From positions 1 to 64,000 of the forward strand of contig CAIOFV010000168.1 of the NCBI GenBank assembly GCA_903857665.1: DNA of 64,000 nt, in the 5' to 3' direction. This DNA is from an uncultured Myxococcales bacterium. GTDB lineage: Bacteria > Myxococcota_A > UBA9042 > DTJE01. The notes beneath the pieces are model-generated. The model worked only from the letters and a program-made list of their open reading frames with translations, was not told the DNA's origin and made no database searches. The position numbers were made by a program, and so were the translations under genes. Shown piece by piece: positions 54,630 through 64,000 of the stretch (positions are counted from its first letter, which is position 1; every line of letters starts with the position of its first letter).

Positions 54630-55361
54630 CTACATGCACCGGCGACGGATGCCGTCCAGGGCCTCGAAGGCCGTGGCCCGCCGCACCCGTTCACGGTCGC
54701 CCTGGAACAGGAACGCCCGGGACTCCATCTTGCCGCCGTCGTCCCAGGCGATGAACACGGTGCCCACGGGCTTCTCCGCGGTCCCGCCCCCCGGCCCGGC
54801 GACCCCCGAAACCGCCACCGCGATGTCGGCGCCGATCAGCGCCCGCGCACCGCGAGCCATCGCCTCGACGGTCGGTCCGGACACGGCGCCGTGGCACCTC
54901 AGCACCTCGCCCGGGACCGACAGCACCCGTTCCTTCACGTCGTTCGCGTACGCGACCGCACCGCCCCGGAACACGGCGCTGCTGCCCGGGACACCGGTGA
55001 CCAGGGCCGCGATCAGGCCGCCCGTGCACGATTCGGCGGTGGCCAGGGTCCGCCCGGCGGCTGCCAGGGACGCCACCACCACGGCCTCGAACGACCGGCC
55101 GTCGAAGTCGTACACGCGATCCCCGAAACGGGCCAGCACCGCGTCCAGGGCGGCCCGGTCCGGGCATTTCACGTGGACCTCGGGGTGAACCTCCCAGCCG
55201 ATCAGCGGATTGGCGCCCCCGCTGCGCCCGCACGGGAAACCCGGGGCGCCGACGACGCCCGCATCGATGCGAACGGCGGCCGACACCTTCCGGCAGAACG
55301 CCACGACCTCGTCGATCGGCACGCCGACCAGCCGGGCCACCCTGGGAAAATCACGCGGCAT
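54630..55361 (-). CDS. CinA C-terminal/PncC-type nicotinamide-nucleotide amidase, lacking the N-terminal domain
   Basis: 243 residues from ATG 55361 (GGAG five bases before). The C-terminal 160 residues are the PncC/CinA-C deamidase: ATAESCTGGLIAALVTGVPG with the catalytic Ser, AYANDVKERVLSVP, AVSGVAGPGGGTAEKPVGTV. Ahead is a region like the linker domain of full CinA (VHPEVHVKCPDRAALDAVLA). The MoCF-like domain of full-length CinA is missing. It would recycle NMN to NaMN. The gene upstream (zinc-ribbon) lies 42 bp away. Confidence 0.85.
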   Translation of the reverse strand: MPRDFPRVARLVGVPIDEVVAFCRKVSAAVRIDAGVVGAPGFPCGRSGGANPLIGWEVHPEVHVKCPDRAALDAVLARFGDRVYDFDGRSFEAVVVASLAAAGRTLATAESCTGGLIAALVTGVPGSSAVFRGGAVAYANDVKERVLSVPGEVLRCHGAVSGPTVEAMARGARALIGADIAVAVSGVAGPGGGTAEKPVGTVFIAWDDGGKMESRAFLFQGDRERVRRATAFEALDGIRRRCM

Positions 55362-55403
55362 GGGGGCTCCGGACAGGCGGGATGCGCTGGCGGGGGAAGA
55401 CGT

Positions 55404-55919
55404 TCACCCCTTCTTCACGACGTCGTCGTCCTTGGCCAGCGAGAACTTCTTCCGGACATCGGCCGGCAGTTCCTTCGTCTTCCGGTAGCGCGGTTCCAGT
55501 TGTTGCGCCGGGAAGATCTCGGGCCCGATCTCGTCGTCCTTGACCAGGTCGCCCGCCATGAACCATTTCGTTTCGGAAAACTCGCCCTTCTTCGGCCGGG
55601 GCTCGGCCGGCACCTTGACGGCCGGGATCGCCGCGGTCTTCCGGGCCTTCATGCCCTGGGTGGCGCGGACGACAGGCCGGGCCTCGGCAGGCGCCTTCGC
55701 GTCCGCGGCAGGCTTCGGCGCCGGCACCGGGGCCACCTTGACCGCGGGAACCGACCTCGTGGCCTTCGCGACCGGGGTCGCCGGCGCCGTCGGGAGCACC
55801 ACGGTGGCCTTGCCGGATTCGGACGGACGGGCCTTCACCTCCTCGAGAGGGGAGCCGTCCATCGGGCAGAACCGTCCGCCGGACGGCCACGTCCTCTGGC
55901 ACTTCGGGCAGATCTTCAT
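55404..55919 (-). CDS. Small zinc-ribbon protein with Ala/Pro/Lys-rich linker
   Basis: 171 residues from ATG 55919; the longer frame to 56027 adds no sensible N terminus. A zinc ribbon opens the protein (MKICPKCQRTW and RFCPMDGSPL), giving a CxxC plus a single further Cys seen here. A disordered Ala/Pro/Val/Lys region covers about 40-120, then a conserved-looking KWFMAGDLVKDDEIG and a charged tail. Such ribbons front several myxobacterial kinases; here no kinase domain follows. Function unknown. Confidence 0.7.
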   Translation of the reverse strand: MKICPKCQRTWPSGGRFCPMDGSPLEEVKARPSESGKATVVLPTAPATPVAKATRSVPAVKVAPVPAPKPAADAKAPAEARPVVRATQGMKARKTAAIPAVKVPAEPRPKKGEFSETKWFMAGDLVKDDEIGPEIFPAQQLEPRYRKTKELPADVRKKFSLAKDDDVVKKG

Positions 55920-56034
55920 CGTCGGTTCTCCCGCGTGGGTCAGCGGAAATGTAACACGCCTGCCGAACCGGCTCCAAGGAAGGACCCGGGACGACTCCGT
56001 TTGCGTGGAGGGGCGCGATGGGCCCATCCCCCGG

Positions 56035-57867
56035 TCACGGGGTGAAATCGTGAAGGATCGAGGGCCCGGCGACCTCGACGACCGTGTTCGGGACCGTGAT
56101 GCCGTTGACGACGACGCCGCACTCGAAGGTGCCCGCGTCCCACAGGTCGCCCGGTGCCAACGTGACCTCGTGATCCATCAGCACGGAACCGCTGGCGTAG
56201 ATCTTCAGGGTCGCGATCGCGTTCCCGTAGGCCCCGCCCGCGGGATAGTGCACGCCGAACCGGAACGTCCGCCCGCCCACGCATTTCGTCAGGTCCAGCA
56301 CCACGGCCTCCGGAAGCATGCCGTCCAGGCTCTGGGACACCAGCGACACGCCGCCGTTCATCTGCCAGACCCCCTCCTTGTCCGGGGTGGGATTCGCGTA
56401 GTAGCAGTCGTACAGGGTGCTGAACCAGCCTGCGTTGCCCACAGGCGCCGCGGGATGCAGGAAGTGGAGGTCCAGATCGGGGCCCGCACCGGACTGGATC
56501 GGCATCCCGCTGGCGCTGCGCCAGGTCAGGGCCAGCCCCGCCACCAGCCGCGGCGTGACCGTCACGGACCGCGTGTCCTCGCCGCAGGACGGGTGCCCCA
56601 GCGCGTCCTCCACCTGCAGCCGGAAGGTGTAGGTGCCCGGCAGCCCGGCGAACAGGGACACGTCCTGGCGCGCCCCGTCGGGGACCAGCATCCCGTCGTG
56701 GCCCGTCGGCTGGTCCACGGTCCAGGCGAACGTGTCCACCGGCGCAAAGTACGAGGTCGATGGGCTTCCGGAGGCCGAAAGCACCGCACACGTCGGGACC
56801 GTGGTGACGTCGAAGGGCCGGATCTGCGGCACCGCGCAACGCCCCGCCAGCAGGGTGCCCACGAGGGGCAGGAAGGTGGCCCCCGGGAACTGGGTGCCCA
56901 CCAGGATCAGGTTGCCCGACACCGGCTGGCCGAGGCCCGTGGGAGGCGTCGTCGGCGCCCACACCAGGCGCAGCTTCAACGACCCGCCCACCGGGATCGT
57001 CACCGGGGCGGCCGCCGTCGGAGCCACCCCGCCCGGGAACGCGGCGAAGTCCAGCGACACGCCGACCGCCACCCAGGCGTCCTCCAGGGTCAGGTCGTGG
57101 AGTTCCAGGGGCAGGCCTCCGCAGGACTTGATCGTGACCACCTGGGACACGGATTCGCCGGCCACGACGGACCCGAAATCGACGTTGTCGGGCACCCACT
57201 CGGCGCAGGCCCGCTGGAGGTTCCCCCGCAGGAACGCCTTCGGTGGGCCGCTGGTCCGGCTCGTGTCGCTGGTCTGGACCTCGATTTCCGCCTGTCCGTC
57301 GGCATCGACGGTAGGAGCGAAGACGATCGACACGGGCCAGGTCTCGTCGGCAGCCAGGATGCGAGGCGGGTTGACGGCCCATTCCCGGCCGCCGCTCACC
57401 GTGGTCGGCGCGAAGCCCAGGTCGGGGGCGAAGTCCACGGACCCGGTCACGCGGAACTTGTCGATGCGCAGGGCGCCGGGACCCAGGTTCCGGACCTGCA
57501 GCGGACGCTTGGACGACCCGCCCGCCTGGACGTACCCGAACTCCATCGTGTAGGGCGCCAGGTCCACCTTGCCGGTCAACTCGGGACCCGTGTCGGCGCC
57601 CGGGTCCGCGCCCGGGTCCGACGGACCCGGATCGTCCACCAGTTCCGCACCCGGGTCATCGACGTCGGAGCCGCCGGGGTCCTCGGGGCTTCCGGGGTCC
57701 GGCAGCGTGTCACCGGGACCGGGGTCGCGCGGGCCCTGATCCCCCATCACGACGTCGAGCGGGTTCCCGGGGTCCGACCCCGCGTCCACCGGGCCGGCCG
57801 ACTTCGCGCAGCCCGGCAGCGCCAGCGCCGCCACGACCCCCGCCAGGAACAGCCGCCTTGCCGTCAT
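56035..57867 (-). CDS. Lipoprotein with HYDIN-like, PKD-like and DUF2135-like domains
   Basis: 610 residues from ATG 57867 (GGAGGACGGGC upstream); the frame to 58029 is shadow. Signal peptide ends LALPGC, a good lipobox. An Asp/Pro/Gly-rich tether covers about 30-95. Two ASH/HYDIN-like beta domains follow (MEFGYVQAGGSSKRPLQVRN; VDFGSVVAGESVSQVV), then a PKD-like domain (FAWTVDQPTG, YTFRLQVEDALG). The C-terminal domain has DLDLHFLHP, CYYANPTPD and FRFGVHYPAGGAYGNA, as in DUF2135/YfaP-type modules. Surface or periplasmic; role unknown. Confidence 0.75.
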   Translation of the reverse strand: MTARRLFLAGVVAALALPGCAKSAGPVDAGSDPGNPLDVVMGDQGPRDPGPGDTLPDPGSPEDPGGSDVDDPGAELVDDPGPSDPGADPGADTGPELTGKVDLAPYTMEFGYVQAGGSSKRPLQVRNLGPGALRIDKFRVTGSVDFAPDLGFAPTTVSGGREWAVNPPRILAADETWPVSIVFAPTVDADGQAEIEVQTSDTSRTSGPPKAFLRGNLQRACAEWVPDNVDFGSVVAGESVSQVVTIKSCGGLPLELHDLTLEDAWVAVGVSLDFAAFPGGVAPTAAAPVTIPVGGSLKLRLVWAPTTPPTGLGQPVSGNLILVGTQFPGATFLPLVGTLLAGRCAVPQIRPFDVTTVPTCAVLSASGSPSTSYFAPVDTFAWTVDQPTGHDGMLVPDGARQDVSLFAGLPGTYTFRLQVEDALGHPSCGEDTRSVTVTPRLVAGLALTWRSASGMPIQSGAGPDLDLHFLHPAAPVGNAGWFSTLYDCYYANPTPDKEGVWQMNGGVSLVSQSLDGMLPEAVVLDLTKCVGGRTFRFGVHYPAGGAYGNAIATLKIYASGSVLMDHEVTLAPGDLWDAGTFECGVVVNGITVPNTVVEVAGPSILHDFTP

Positions 57868-57969
57868 GCCCGTCCTCCGTGCACCGAATGGTTCCGCCCC
57901 CGAGCGCTCAGGCTCATCCAGGGCAATGATAGCAGTGCGGCGCCGCCGATGCCGCAGCGAACGGCCGCG

Positions 57970-58020
57970 AGGGGGCAGCCCCGGGGGGACAGCCCCGGGA
58001 GGGGGCAGCCCCGGGGGGAC
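57970..58020. repeat. GC-rich short direct repeat downstream of hemD
   Basis: A 21-bp unit (AGGGGGCAGCCCCGGGGGGA plus C) occurs at 57970-57990 and 58000-58020, period 30 bp, with a partial AGCCCCGGGA between. The units contain CCCCGGGG-type self-complementary cores that could fold. It lies just past the hemD stop; no T-run follows, so a classical terminator is not supported. Confidence 0.6.
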
Positions 58021-58025
58021 CGCCG

Positions 58026-58847
58026 TCACGCAGTCCCGGAAGCGAGCGCCCCAGCGACCGCGTCCAGCACGGCCTCGAGGTCCGGCCGCGGCGACACGAG
58101 GCCCGGCGCCAGGTTCCGCCCCTCGATGGCCTTCGCGGTCGTGGGACCGATGGCCACGGACAGGGCGCCCCGCAGGGCCTCCCGGGCGCCCGCCTCGCCC
58201 AGGATCCGGAACAGCCCGTCGAACGCGGAGGGGCTGAGGAACAGGGCCGCATCTACCGGCAGCGCGGCCCGCAACGCAGCGACCTCCGCGGGCGTCGGGT
58301 CGGCCGTCACGGTCCGGTAGGCGACCACCGCGTCCACCGCGCCGCCCGCCGCGCGAAGCCCTTCGATCACCACGTCACGACCGGCTTCCGCATGCAGGAC
58401 CAGCGTGCGCCCCGCAGCCGCCCCGTCGGCCAGCAGGGCCGCCAGCAGCCCGTCGCCGTCCTCCCGGCCCGGGACCAGGACCCCCGCGGCGCCGGCCCGT
58501 TCCAGCGCGGACGCCGTGGACCGCCCCACCGCGGCAAGGCGGGTCGCACCCAGCACCTCGGGCCGCAATCCCCCCGCACCCGCCCCGGCGACCAGCGCTC
58601 CCGCCCCCGTCAAGGACGACACGACGACATACCCGTAGGACGTCAGCGAGGCCAGTGCGTGGCGAAGCGGGCCGGGATCGGCCGGCGGCGCGAAGGTGAT
58701 GGTGGGAAAGACGACGGCGCTCCCGCCGCGGCGCTCGATGGCCGCGGCCGTGCCGCGCGCCTTGTCGGCGTCGCGGGTGACCAGGATGCGGCGACCGGAA
58801 AGCGACGAGGCGATGGGTTCCCGGGGTTCGTCCACGTTCCCGTCCAC
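58026..58847 (-). CDS. hemD: Uroporphyrinogen-III synthase
   Basis: About 273 residues from a GTG at 58847; GTG 58835 or a longer start inside hemC (58937) are possible, none with a strong ribosome site. Two-lobed HemD fold: SGRRILVTRDADKA begins lobe 1, YVVVSSLTGAGAL, AVGRSTASALERAG, and the late ALFLSPSAFDGLF with SVAIGPTTAKAI. It closes and inverts ring D of hydroxymethylbilane. Low sequence conservation is normal in the family; position after hemC supports it. Confidence 0.85.
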   Translation of the reverse strand: MDGNVDEPREPIASSLSGRRILVTRDADKARGTAAAIERRGGSAVVFPTITFAPPADPGPLRHALASLTSYGYVVVSSLTGAGALVAGAGAGGLRPEVLGATRLAAVGRSTASALERAGAAGVLVPGREDGDGLLAALLADGAAAGRTLVLHAEAGRDVVIEGLRAAGGAVDAVVAYRTVTADPTPAEVAALRAALPVDAALFLSPSAFDGLFRILGEAGAREALRGALSVAIGPTTAKAIEGRNLAPGLVSPRPDLEAVLDAVAGALASGTA

Positions 58848-58887
58848 GTCGAAGTCAACGGACCCTGCGGCCGGCAGGCTGGGCGAG

Positions 58888-59820
58888 CTACCGGACCGCC
58901 TGGCCTTCCAGCTCCTCGAGGATCGCCCGCCCGCCATCGGCCAGCAGCGCTTCGGCCACCCGCCGGCCCGCGTCCTCGGGCGCGTCCAGCGTCCCTTCCA
59001 CGCTGACCCGGCGCATGTCGGTGCCGTCGGGCCGGGCCAGCACGCCGATCATCGGGATCGCCTCGCCCTCGATCCGGGCGAAGGCCCCCAGCGGCACCTG
59101 GCACCCGCCGCCCATCGCGGCCAGGAAGGCCCGCTCGGCGCGCATCACGATCCGCGTCGGCGCGTGCTCCAGCGCCCGGCGCAGCAGGTCGCCGACCTCG
59201 GTGTCGGATTCGCGGTTTTCGACCACCACGATGCCCTGCCCCGCCGCGGGCACGAACTCCGGCGGCGTCAGGAACGCGGCGATCCGATTCGACAGGCCCA
59301 GCCGCCGCAGGCCCGCTGCCGCCAGCACGATGGCGTCCAGCCCCTCGTCCAGCTTGCGCAGGCGCGTTTCCACGTTGCCGCGGAGGCTGACGACAACCAC
59401 GTCCGGCCGCATCGCCTTCAGCAGCGCCTGGCGCCGGAGGCTGGACGTGCCCACCCGGGCGCCCTGCGGCAGGTTCCGCGGGCAGTTCCACGAGCGGGAC
59501 ACGAAGGCGTCGTAAGCCACCTCGCGAGCCAGCGACGCGCCCAGCACCAGCCCCTCGGGCAGCTCGGCGGGGACGTCCTTCAGGCTGTGGACCGCCAGGT
59601 CGCACCGGCCGTCCAGCAGCGCCTCCTCGATTTCCTTGACGAACAGGCCCTTGCCGCCGACCAGGGCCAGCGGAACGTCCAGGATCTTGTCGCCCTTTGT
59701 GTGGATGATCTCGATCCCGATTTCCAGGCCCGGGACCGCCGCCTTCAGCCCCGCGGCAACCATTTCCGTCTGGGTGATCGCCAGCCGACTGCCCCGGGTC
59801 CCGATGACCAGCCTACGCAT
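58888..59820 (-). CDS. hemC: Porphobilinogen deaminase (hydroxymethylbilane synthase)
   Basis: 310 residues from ATG 59820 (GGGGAGGCGAGG upstream), overlapping the hemA stop by 8 bp. Starts MRRLVIGTRGSRLAITQTE. Catalytic Asp in HSLKDVP (about 82), TSSLRRQALL substrate loop, and cofactor-attachment Cys240 (MGGGCQVPLGAF) are present. It polymerises four porphobilinogens. Confidence 0.97.
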   Translation of the reverse strand: MRRLVIGTRGSRLAITQTEMVAAGLKAAVPGLEIGIEIIHTKGDKILDVPLALVGGKGLFVKEIEEALLDGRCDLAVHSLKDVPAELPEGLVLGASLAREVAYDAFVSRSWNCPRNLPQGARVGTSSLRRQALLKAMRPDVVVVSLRGNVETRLRKLDEGLDAIVLAAAGLRRLGLSNRIAAFLTPPEFVPAAGQGIVVVENRESDTEVGDLLRRALEHAPTRIVMRAERAFLAAMGGGCQVPLGAFARIEGEAIPMIGVLARPDGTDMRRVSVEGTLDAPEDAGRRVAEALLADGGRAILEELEGQAVR

Positions 59821-61147
59821 CCTCGCCTCCCCGCCCCTTCCCCGCGCCCGGCGTCCCCGGCCGCGCCTCACCGTCCAGTCGGAACAGCCGCCGGGTCGCA
59901 TCCGCGAGCCCGTCGCCCGACCCTGCGTGCGCGGCTTCCCGCAGCGCGCAGATCGGATCGTGGAGCAGCTTGCCCGTCAGCGACGCCGCCAGGGCCTCGA
60001 CCACCTTGCGGACTTCCGGCGGCGCCTCGCCCAGTTCCTTCAGCGCCCGCGCCACCTCGCGCTCGCGCAGGTCCTGGGCGCGCTGGCCCAGCGCGACGAT
60101 CAGCGGCTGCACCTCCAGGGCGCGCAGGTACCGCTCGACCCCCTCGACCTCGCGCCCGATGATGTCGTCGGCCAGCCGGACGTCGCCCTTGCGGCGGCGC
60201 AGGTGCTCTTCCACGATCTGGTTGAAGTCGTCGATGTTGTACAGGTACGCGCCTTCCAGCCCGCCGACCTCCGGCTCGACCACGCGCGGAACCGCGATGT
60301 CCACCAGGAACACCGCGCGGTGCCTGCGTCGGGCCAGGGCGGCCTTCACCAGCGACCGGTCCACCACGTAGCCGGGCGAGGCCAGCGACGCGATGATCAC
60401 GTCCGCCTCGACCATCAACTCGGGCAGGTCCGTCAGCGGCGCGCCCGACCATCCGTAGGTTTCCGCGACCCGCATGGCCTTTTCGACCGTGCGGTTCGCC
60501 ACCACGACCTTCCGGGCACCGGCCGCCGCCAGCGTCTTTCCCACGGCCTCGGCCATCTTGCCCGCACCCAGCAGCAGCACCGTCGATTTCGTCAGGTCGC
60601 CGAAGACCTGCCGGGCCAGGTCCACCGCGATGGACCCCACCGACACCTGGCCGGTGCCCACACCCGTAGTGGTCCGGACCTCCTTCGCGACCTTGAACGC
60701 CTTTTCGAAGAACCGCGCCAGCACCGCGCCGACGGTCCCCGCCTCGATCGCGATGCGGTAGGCCTCCTTCGCCTGCCCCAGGATCTGGGGTTCCCCGATG
60801 ACCAGGGAGTCCAGCGACGACGCCACCCGGAACAGGTGTCGCACCGCGTCCAGGCCGTCCATCCGGTAGACGTGGGGTTCGATCTCCTCGTAGTTTGAGC
60901 CGCCATCTTCGGCGAGGATCCGGGCGGCCGCGCGGTGGATCGAATCGACCGCGATCCCCTCCTCGCCGACGCCGTACAGTTCGGTCCGGTTGCACGTCGA
61001 CAGGACCACGGCCTCGCGGATCCCGCCGCCACGCAGCAGGCCCAGGACCCGCCGACACGCGTCCTCGTCCAGCGAGAAGCGCTCGCGAACCGCGATCGGG
61101 GCAGTCCGATGCGACAGGCCGATCAGCACGATGGGCGCAGCCGCCAT
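59813..61147 (-). CDS. hemA: Glutamyl-tRNA reductase
   Basis: 444 residues from ATG 61147, which shares one base with the upstream stop (TGATG). GLSHRTAPIAVRE at the start, catalytic Cys52 in STCNRTELYG, EPQILGQAKEAY, NADP-binding LLGAGKMAEAVGKTL, and the C-terminal dimerisation helices. It reduces Glu-tRNA to glutamate-1-semialdehyde, the entry to C5-pathway tetrapyrroles. The long upstream open frame to 63874 is a shadow. Confidence 0.96.
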   Translation of the reverse strand: MAAAPIVLIGLSHRTAPIAVRERFSLDEDACRRVLGLLRGGGIREAVVLSTCNRTELYGVGEEGIAVDSIHRAAARILAEDGGSNYEEIEPHVYRMDGLDAVRHLFRVASSLDSLVIGEPQILGQAKEAYRIAIEAGTVGAVLARFFEKAFKVAKEVRTTTGVGTGQVSVGSIAVDLARQVFGDLTKSTVLLLGAGKMAEAVGKTLAAAGARKVVVANRTVEKAMRVAETYGWSGAPLTDLPELMVEADVIIASLASPGYVVDRSLVKAALARRRHRAVFLVDIAVPRVVEPEVGGLEGAYLYNIDDFNQIVEEHLRRRKGDVRLADDIIGREVEGVERYLRALEVQPLIVALGQRAQDLREREVARALKELGEAPPEVRKVVEALAASLTGKLLHDPICALREAAHAGSGDGLADATRRLFRLDGEARPGTPGAGKGRGGEDA

Positions 61148-61947
61148 CAGCCGAGCCTCCGCAACGCGTACATCAGCACGATCGGGATCGTGGACAGGAA
61201 GCCGACGACCGACAGCACGGCCGCCCGGCGCCCGCGCCACCCCGTGGTGGCCGCCAGCAGCACGATGATCGCGTACAGCACCCACACCCCGACGCCCAGC
61301 AGGTACTCGGGCAGCAGCACGGCACCGCCGTCCCCGCCCCAGTACGCCCAAACGGCGCCCAGGAGGATGCCCACGGTGTAGAACGGGAACCCGATGCGCA
61401 CCGCCGCCGCCGACCATTCCTCCAGCCGCGACACCGGAGGCAGCGGCGGCCACCCCTGGCCCCGCCGCACCCGCAGGCGCTGATCCGCCACGATGGCCAG
61501 CAGCGACGCGACGAACGACACGGCGAAGCACAGGAACCCGACCGCCGACGTGGCGATGTGGACCGGGGTCACGAACTTCATGAATTCCAGGTGGGCCGCC
61601 GTGCGCTCGACGCCCGCGTTGTTGAACAGCGTGCCCACCACGACGGTGGCGACGGTCGCGATGAAGGAACCCAGCAACTGCGTGTGCACGAACAGGTCGA
61701 TGACGACGAACAGCGTCACGCCGACGAACACCGCCAGGTTCATCAGGGACGCGGGCGCGAGGATGGGCGGCGGGAAGGCGCCCAGGTGCTGGTGCCCGAT
61801 GGCCAGCAGGTGCGCCATCGCGGCCACGGCCAGCAGGGGTTTCGCGACCCTCAGCGCGTGCGGCCAGGTCCGGGAAACGGCCAGCAGGTGGAAGACCGTG
61901 CTGATCCCGTAAAGCGTCAATGCAAGGAGCATCGGTATCGAATGCAC
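61147..61947 (-). CDS. HemX/CcsA-like cytochrome c assembly membrane protein
   Basis: 266 residues from a GTG at 61947 (GGAG five bases before). About eight membrane spans, with conserved-type His residues in VFHLLAV and FVTPVHIATSAVGF. The tryptophan-rich loop of true CcsA is reduced to VWAYWGGDGG. Position immediately before hemA, with TGATG coupling, is the usual place of HemX-type proteins, thought to influence GluTR level or heme handling. Confidence 0.82.
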   Translation of the reverse strand: MHSIPMLLALTLYGISTVFHLLAVSRTWPHALRVAKPLLAVAAMAHLLAIGHQHLGAFPPPILAPASLMNLAVFVGVTLFVVIDLFVHTQLLGSFIATVATVVVGTLFNNAGVERTAAHLEFMKFVTPVHIATSAVGFLCFAVSFVASLLAIVADQRLRVRRGQGWPPLPPVSRLEEWSAAAVRIGFPFYTVGILLGAVWAYWGGDGGAVLLPEYLLGVGVWVLYAIIVLLAATTGWRGRRAAVLSVVGFLSTIPIVLMYALRRLG

Positions 61948-62061
61948 GCCCTCTCCCCCCCCGGCGACGCGGCTCCCGGATGCGGGAGTCTACCACAAAC
62001 CGCCCCACCCTCGGGGGAGCCTGCGCTTGCAAGACGCCGGGATCCAACGCTTTCCGGGAAG

Positions 62062-63165
62062 TCACGCGGTGCGGTTCGATGTGTCGCTGAGCATGGTATA
62101 GGCGGCGACGAGGGCGCCGATCGAATACAGCACCGCGATCAGCCAGGGGATCTGGACGATCGCCAGGATCAGGAAGATGAACAGGTACGCGTCCCGCTTG
62201 ACCAGCGGGGCCAGGTACGACGTGACGAACCTGCGCCAGCCTGCCGCTTCCGCGCCGCCGCTCCAGTCCAGGGAGCCCGAGTCCGACGTGCCGGCGCGGA
62301 CCAGCCGCCGGTAGGTGGTCGCGACGGTCGGGATCGTCACCGCGAACCCCGTCGCCGCCATCGCCAGCAGGGCCATCCCGAACGGGCTGTCGTACTGGAG
62401 GTACAGCCCGATGCCCGTGCACAGCGCGAACGTGTTGTTCGAGATGTCGTCGAACACGGTGTCCAGCCACCCGCCCAGCTTCGACGACTGGTACTTCAGG
62501 CGGGCCACTTCGCCGTCGCACCCGTCCAGCACCGACGACACGTGCATCAGCAGCGCGCCCCATACGAACTGCTGGCCCACCATCAATCCCGCCGCACCCA
62601 GGGCCAGAACGAAGCAGATGACGGACATCTGGTTCGGCGTCAGGGGCGTTTCGACGACCAGGGACGAAATCGCGATCGACACCGGCCGGTTCAGCGTGCG
62701 CGACACCAGGCCGTCGATGGGCTTGCGCAGCGCCCGCAGCAGCATCGCCTTCGCGCGCGCCTTCGACGCGCGGTCCGTCACGCTGTCGGTCAGGGACTTC
62801 AGCGCCCGGGGCGCGCCGGCGACCGCCGACGCACGCAGGTACGCGTCCTCGGCCGTCGTCACGTCGCCGAACAGCGCCCGCCGCAGGTCGCCGCCCACCA
62901 GGAGGACCGGCCTGCCCGAGGGCCCTTCCGGCCCGCCCGACAGGGCGACGACCTCGCCATCGGTGGGCACGATCGCCGCGATTTCCTTGCCCAGCGCCCC
63001 GGGCCCGACGCGCTCCCCGGGGTACAGGGCCAGGGCGCCCTCCCCCGCGGGACCTCCGGCCGGCCGCAACCCGGCCGCCGCCAGCATCTTCGTGCCGCGC
63101 TCCTCCAGCCCCAGGCCCAGCAATCGTTGAACCTCCCCCTCTGCGGGGGTCACCAGGAATTCCAT
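62062..63165 (-). CDS. CDP-alcohol phosphatidyltransferase, inositol-phosphate type suspected
   Basis: 367 residues from ATG 63165 (TGGAGG upstream). An N-terminal region of about 130 residues lacks any clear nucleotidyltransferase motif. The membrane domain starts RKPIDGLVSRTLNRPVSIAI and LTPNQMSVICFVLAL and contains the full catalytic signature DGCDGEVAR, then G, D and D in LGGWLDTVFDD. The LTPN and NRPVS features recall the synthase half of IPCT/DIPPS proteins. Next to inositol-3-phosphate synthase (60-bp gap), it likely uses inositol phosphate or makes an inositol phospholipid. Confidence 0.85.
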   Translation of the reverse strand: MEFLVTPAEGEVQRLLGLGLEERGTKMLAAAGLRPAGGPAGEGALALYPGERVGPGALGKEIAAIVPTDGEVVALSGGPEGPSGRPVLLVGGDLRRALFGDVTTAEDAYLRASAVAGAPRALKSLTDSVTDRASKARAKAMLLRALRKPIDGLVSRTLNRPVSIAISSLVVETPLTPNQMSVICFVLALGAAGLMVGQQFVWGALLMHVSSVLDGCDGEVARLKYQSSKLGGWLDTVFDDISNNTFALCTGIGLYLQYDSPFGMALLAMAATGFAVTIPTVATTYRRLVRAGTSDSGSLDWSGGAEAAGWRRFVTSYLAPLVKRDAYLFIFLILAIVQIPWLIAVLYSIGALVAAYTMLSDTSNRTA

Positions 63166-63225
63166 GAAACCTCCAGGCGAGATCGATGGAGCCGGCGTGG
63201 ACCCGTCCCGGCCCCGGGGCCGTCG

Positions 63226-64000
<775 letters not shown>

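Noticed and set aside
52039-55188. 1049-codon plus-strand open frame
   Set aside because: Overlaps four minus-strand genes with ribosome sites and recognisable or patterned products; composition is shadow-like (His/Gly/Arg repeats).
57868-58025. Rho-independent terminator of hemD
   Set aside because: GC-rich inverted segments exist but no T-run follows on the minus strand.
62062-62670. Phosphatidylglycerophosphate synthase (PgsA) call for the CDP-alcohol transferase
   Set aside because: Shared catalytic motif only; the extra N-terminal part and the inositol synthase neighbour fit an inositol acceptor better.

Overview
This is a very GC-rich bacterial chromosome segment with dense, mostly minus-strand operons, many ATGA or TGATG stop/start overlaps, and several long antisense shadow frames. 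I saw no rRNA, tRNA, CRISPR array, insertion sequence or integrase. Secreted lipoproteins with Asp/Pro/Gly-rich linkers and Cys-rich repeats, a complete type II secretion operon, sigma-54/NtrC regulation and a CDP-alcohol transferase beside inositol-phosphate synthase together suggest a Myxococcota (deltaproteobacterial) genome. That placement is an inference from gene style; there is no rRNA in the window to confirm it.

Layout. 1-2540: the tail of an exported protein, an Old Yellow Enzyme family oxidoreductase, and a lipoprotein that I read as PNGase F-like. 2589-9200: polA, divergent from smpB - mtaB-like - rnc, then a response regulator-diguanylate cyclase. 9201-18037: a metal-efflux block (cusC-like, cusB-like, cusA-like, NtrC-type regulator, with the sensor kinase upstream). 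A textbook sigma-54 promoter lies in front of the efflux operon. 18274-23816: a small conserved gene, a TerC-family protein, purE, two unknown lipoproteins and a LysM-MepA endopeptidase. 23917-26754: an exported protein divergent from a three-gene set ending in an ATP-grasp enzyme and including a 75-residue Cys protein. 26792-41989: a 12-gene type II secretion operon, gspC to gspN in canonical order, with enlarged GspH and GspI and a Pro-rich GspN tail. 42321-46415: a 1364-residue IPT/TIG-repeat lipoprotein, transcribed away from gspC. 46463-52076: recA - pilT - alaS - acidic repeat protein. 52183-57867: a seven-repeat Cys-rich lipoprotein, a degenerate 2H-like protein, a short CinA-type amidase, a zinc-ribbon protein and a HYDIN-like lipoprotein. 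58026-61947: tetrapyrrole genes hemX/ccsA-like - hemA - hemC - hemD. 62062-64000: a CDP-alcohol phosphatidyltransferase and the 3' part of inositol-3-phosphate synthase.

How it works together. The gsp operon would export folded proteins across the outer membrane; its prepilin peptidase is not in the window. The efflux block looks self-contained: sensor, sigma-54 activator, promoter and pump. The hem genes make uroporphyrinogen III from glutamyl-tRNA except for the HemL and HemB steps, which are elsewhere. The last two genes would make inositol phosphate and an inositol lipid or phosphodiester.
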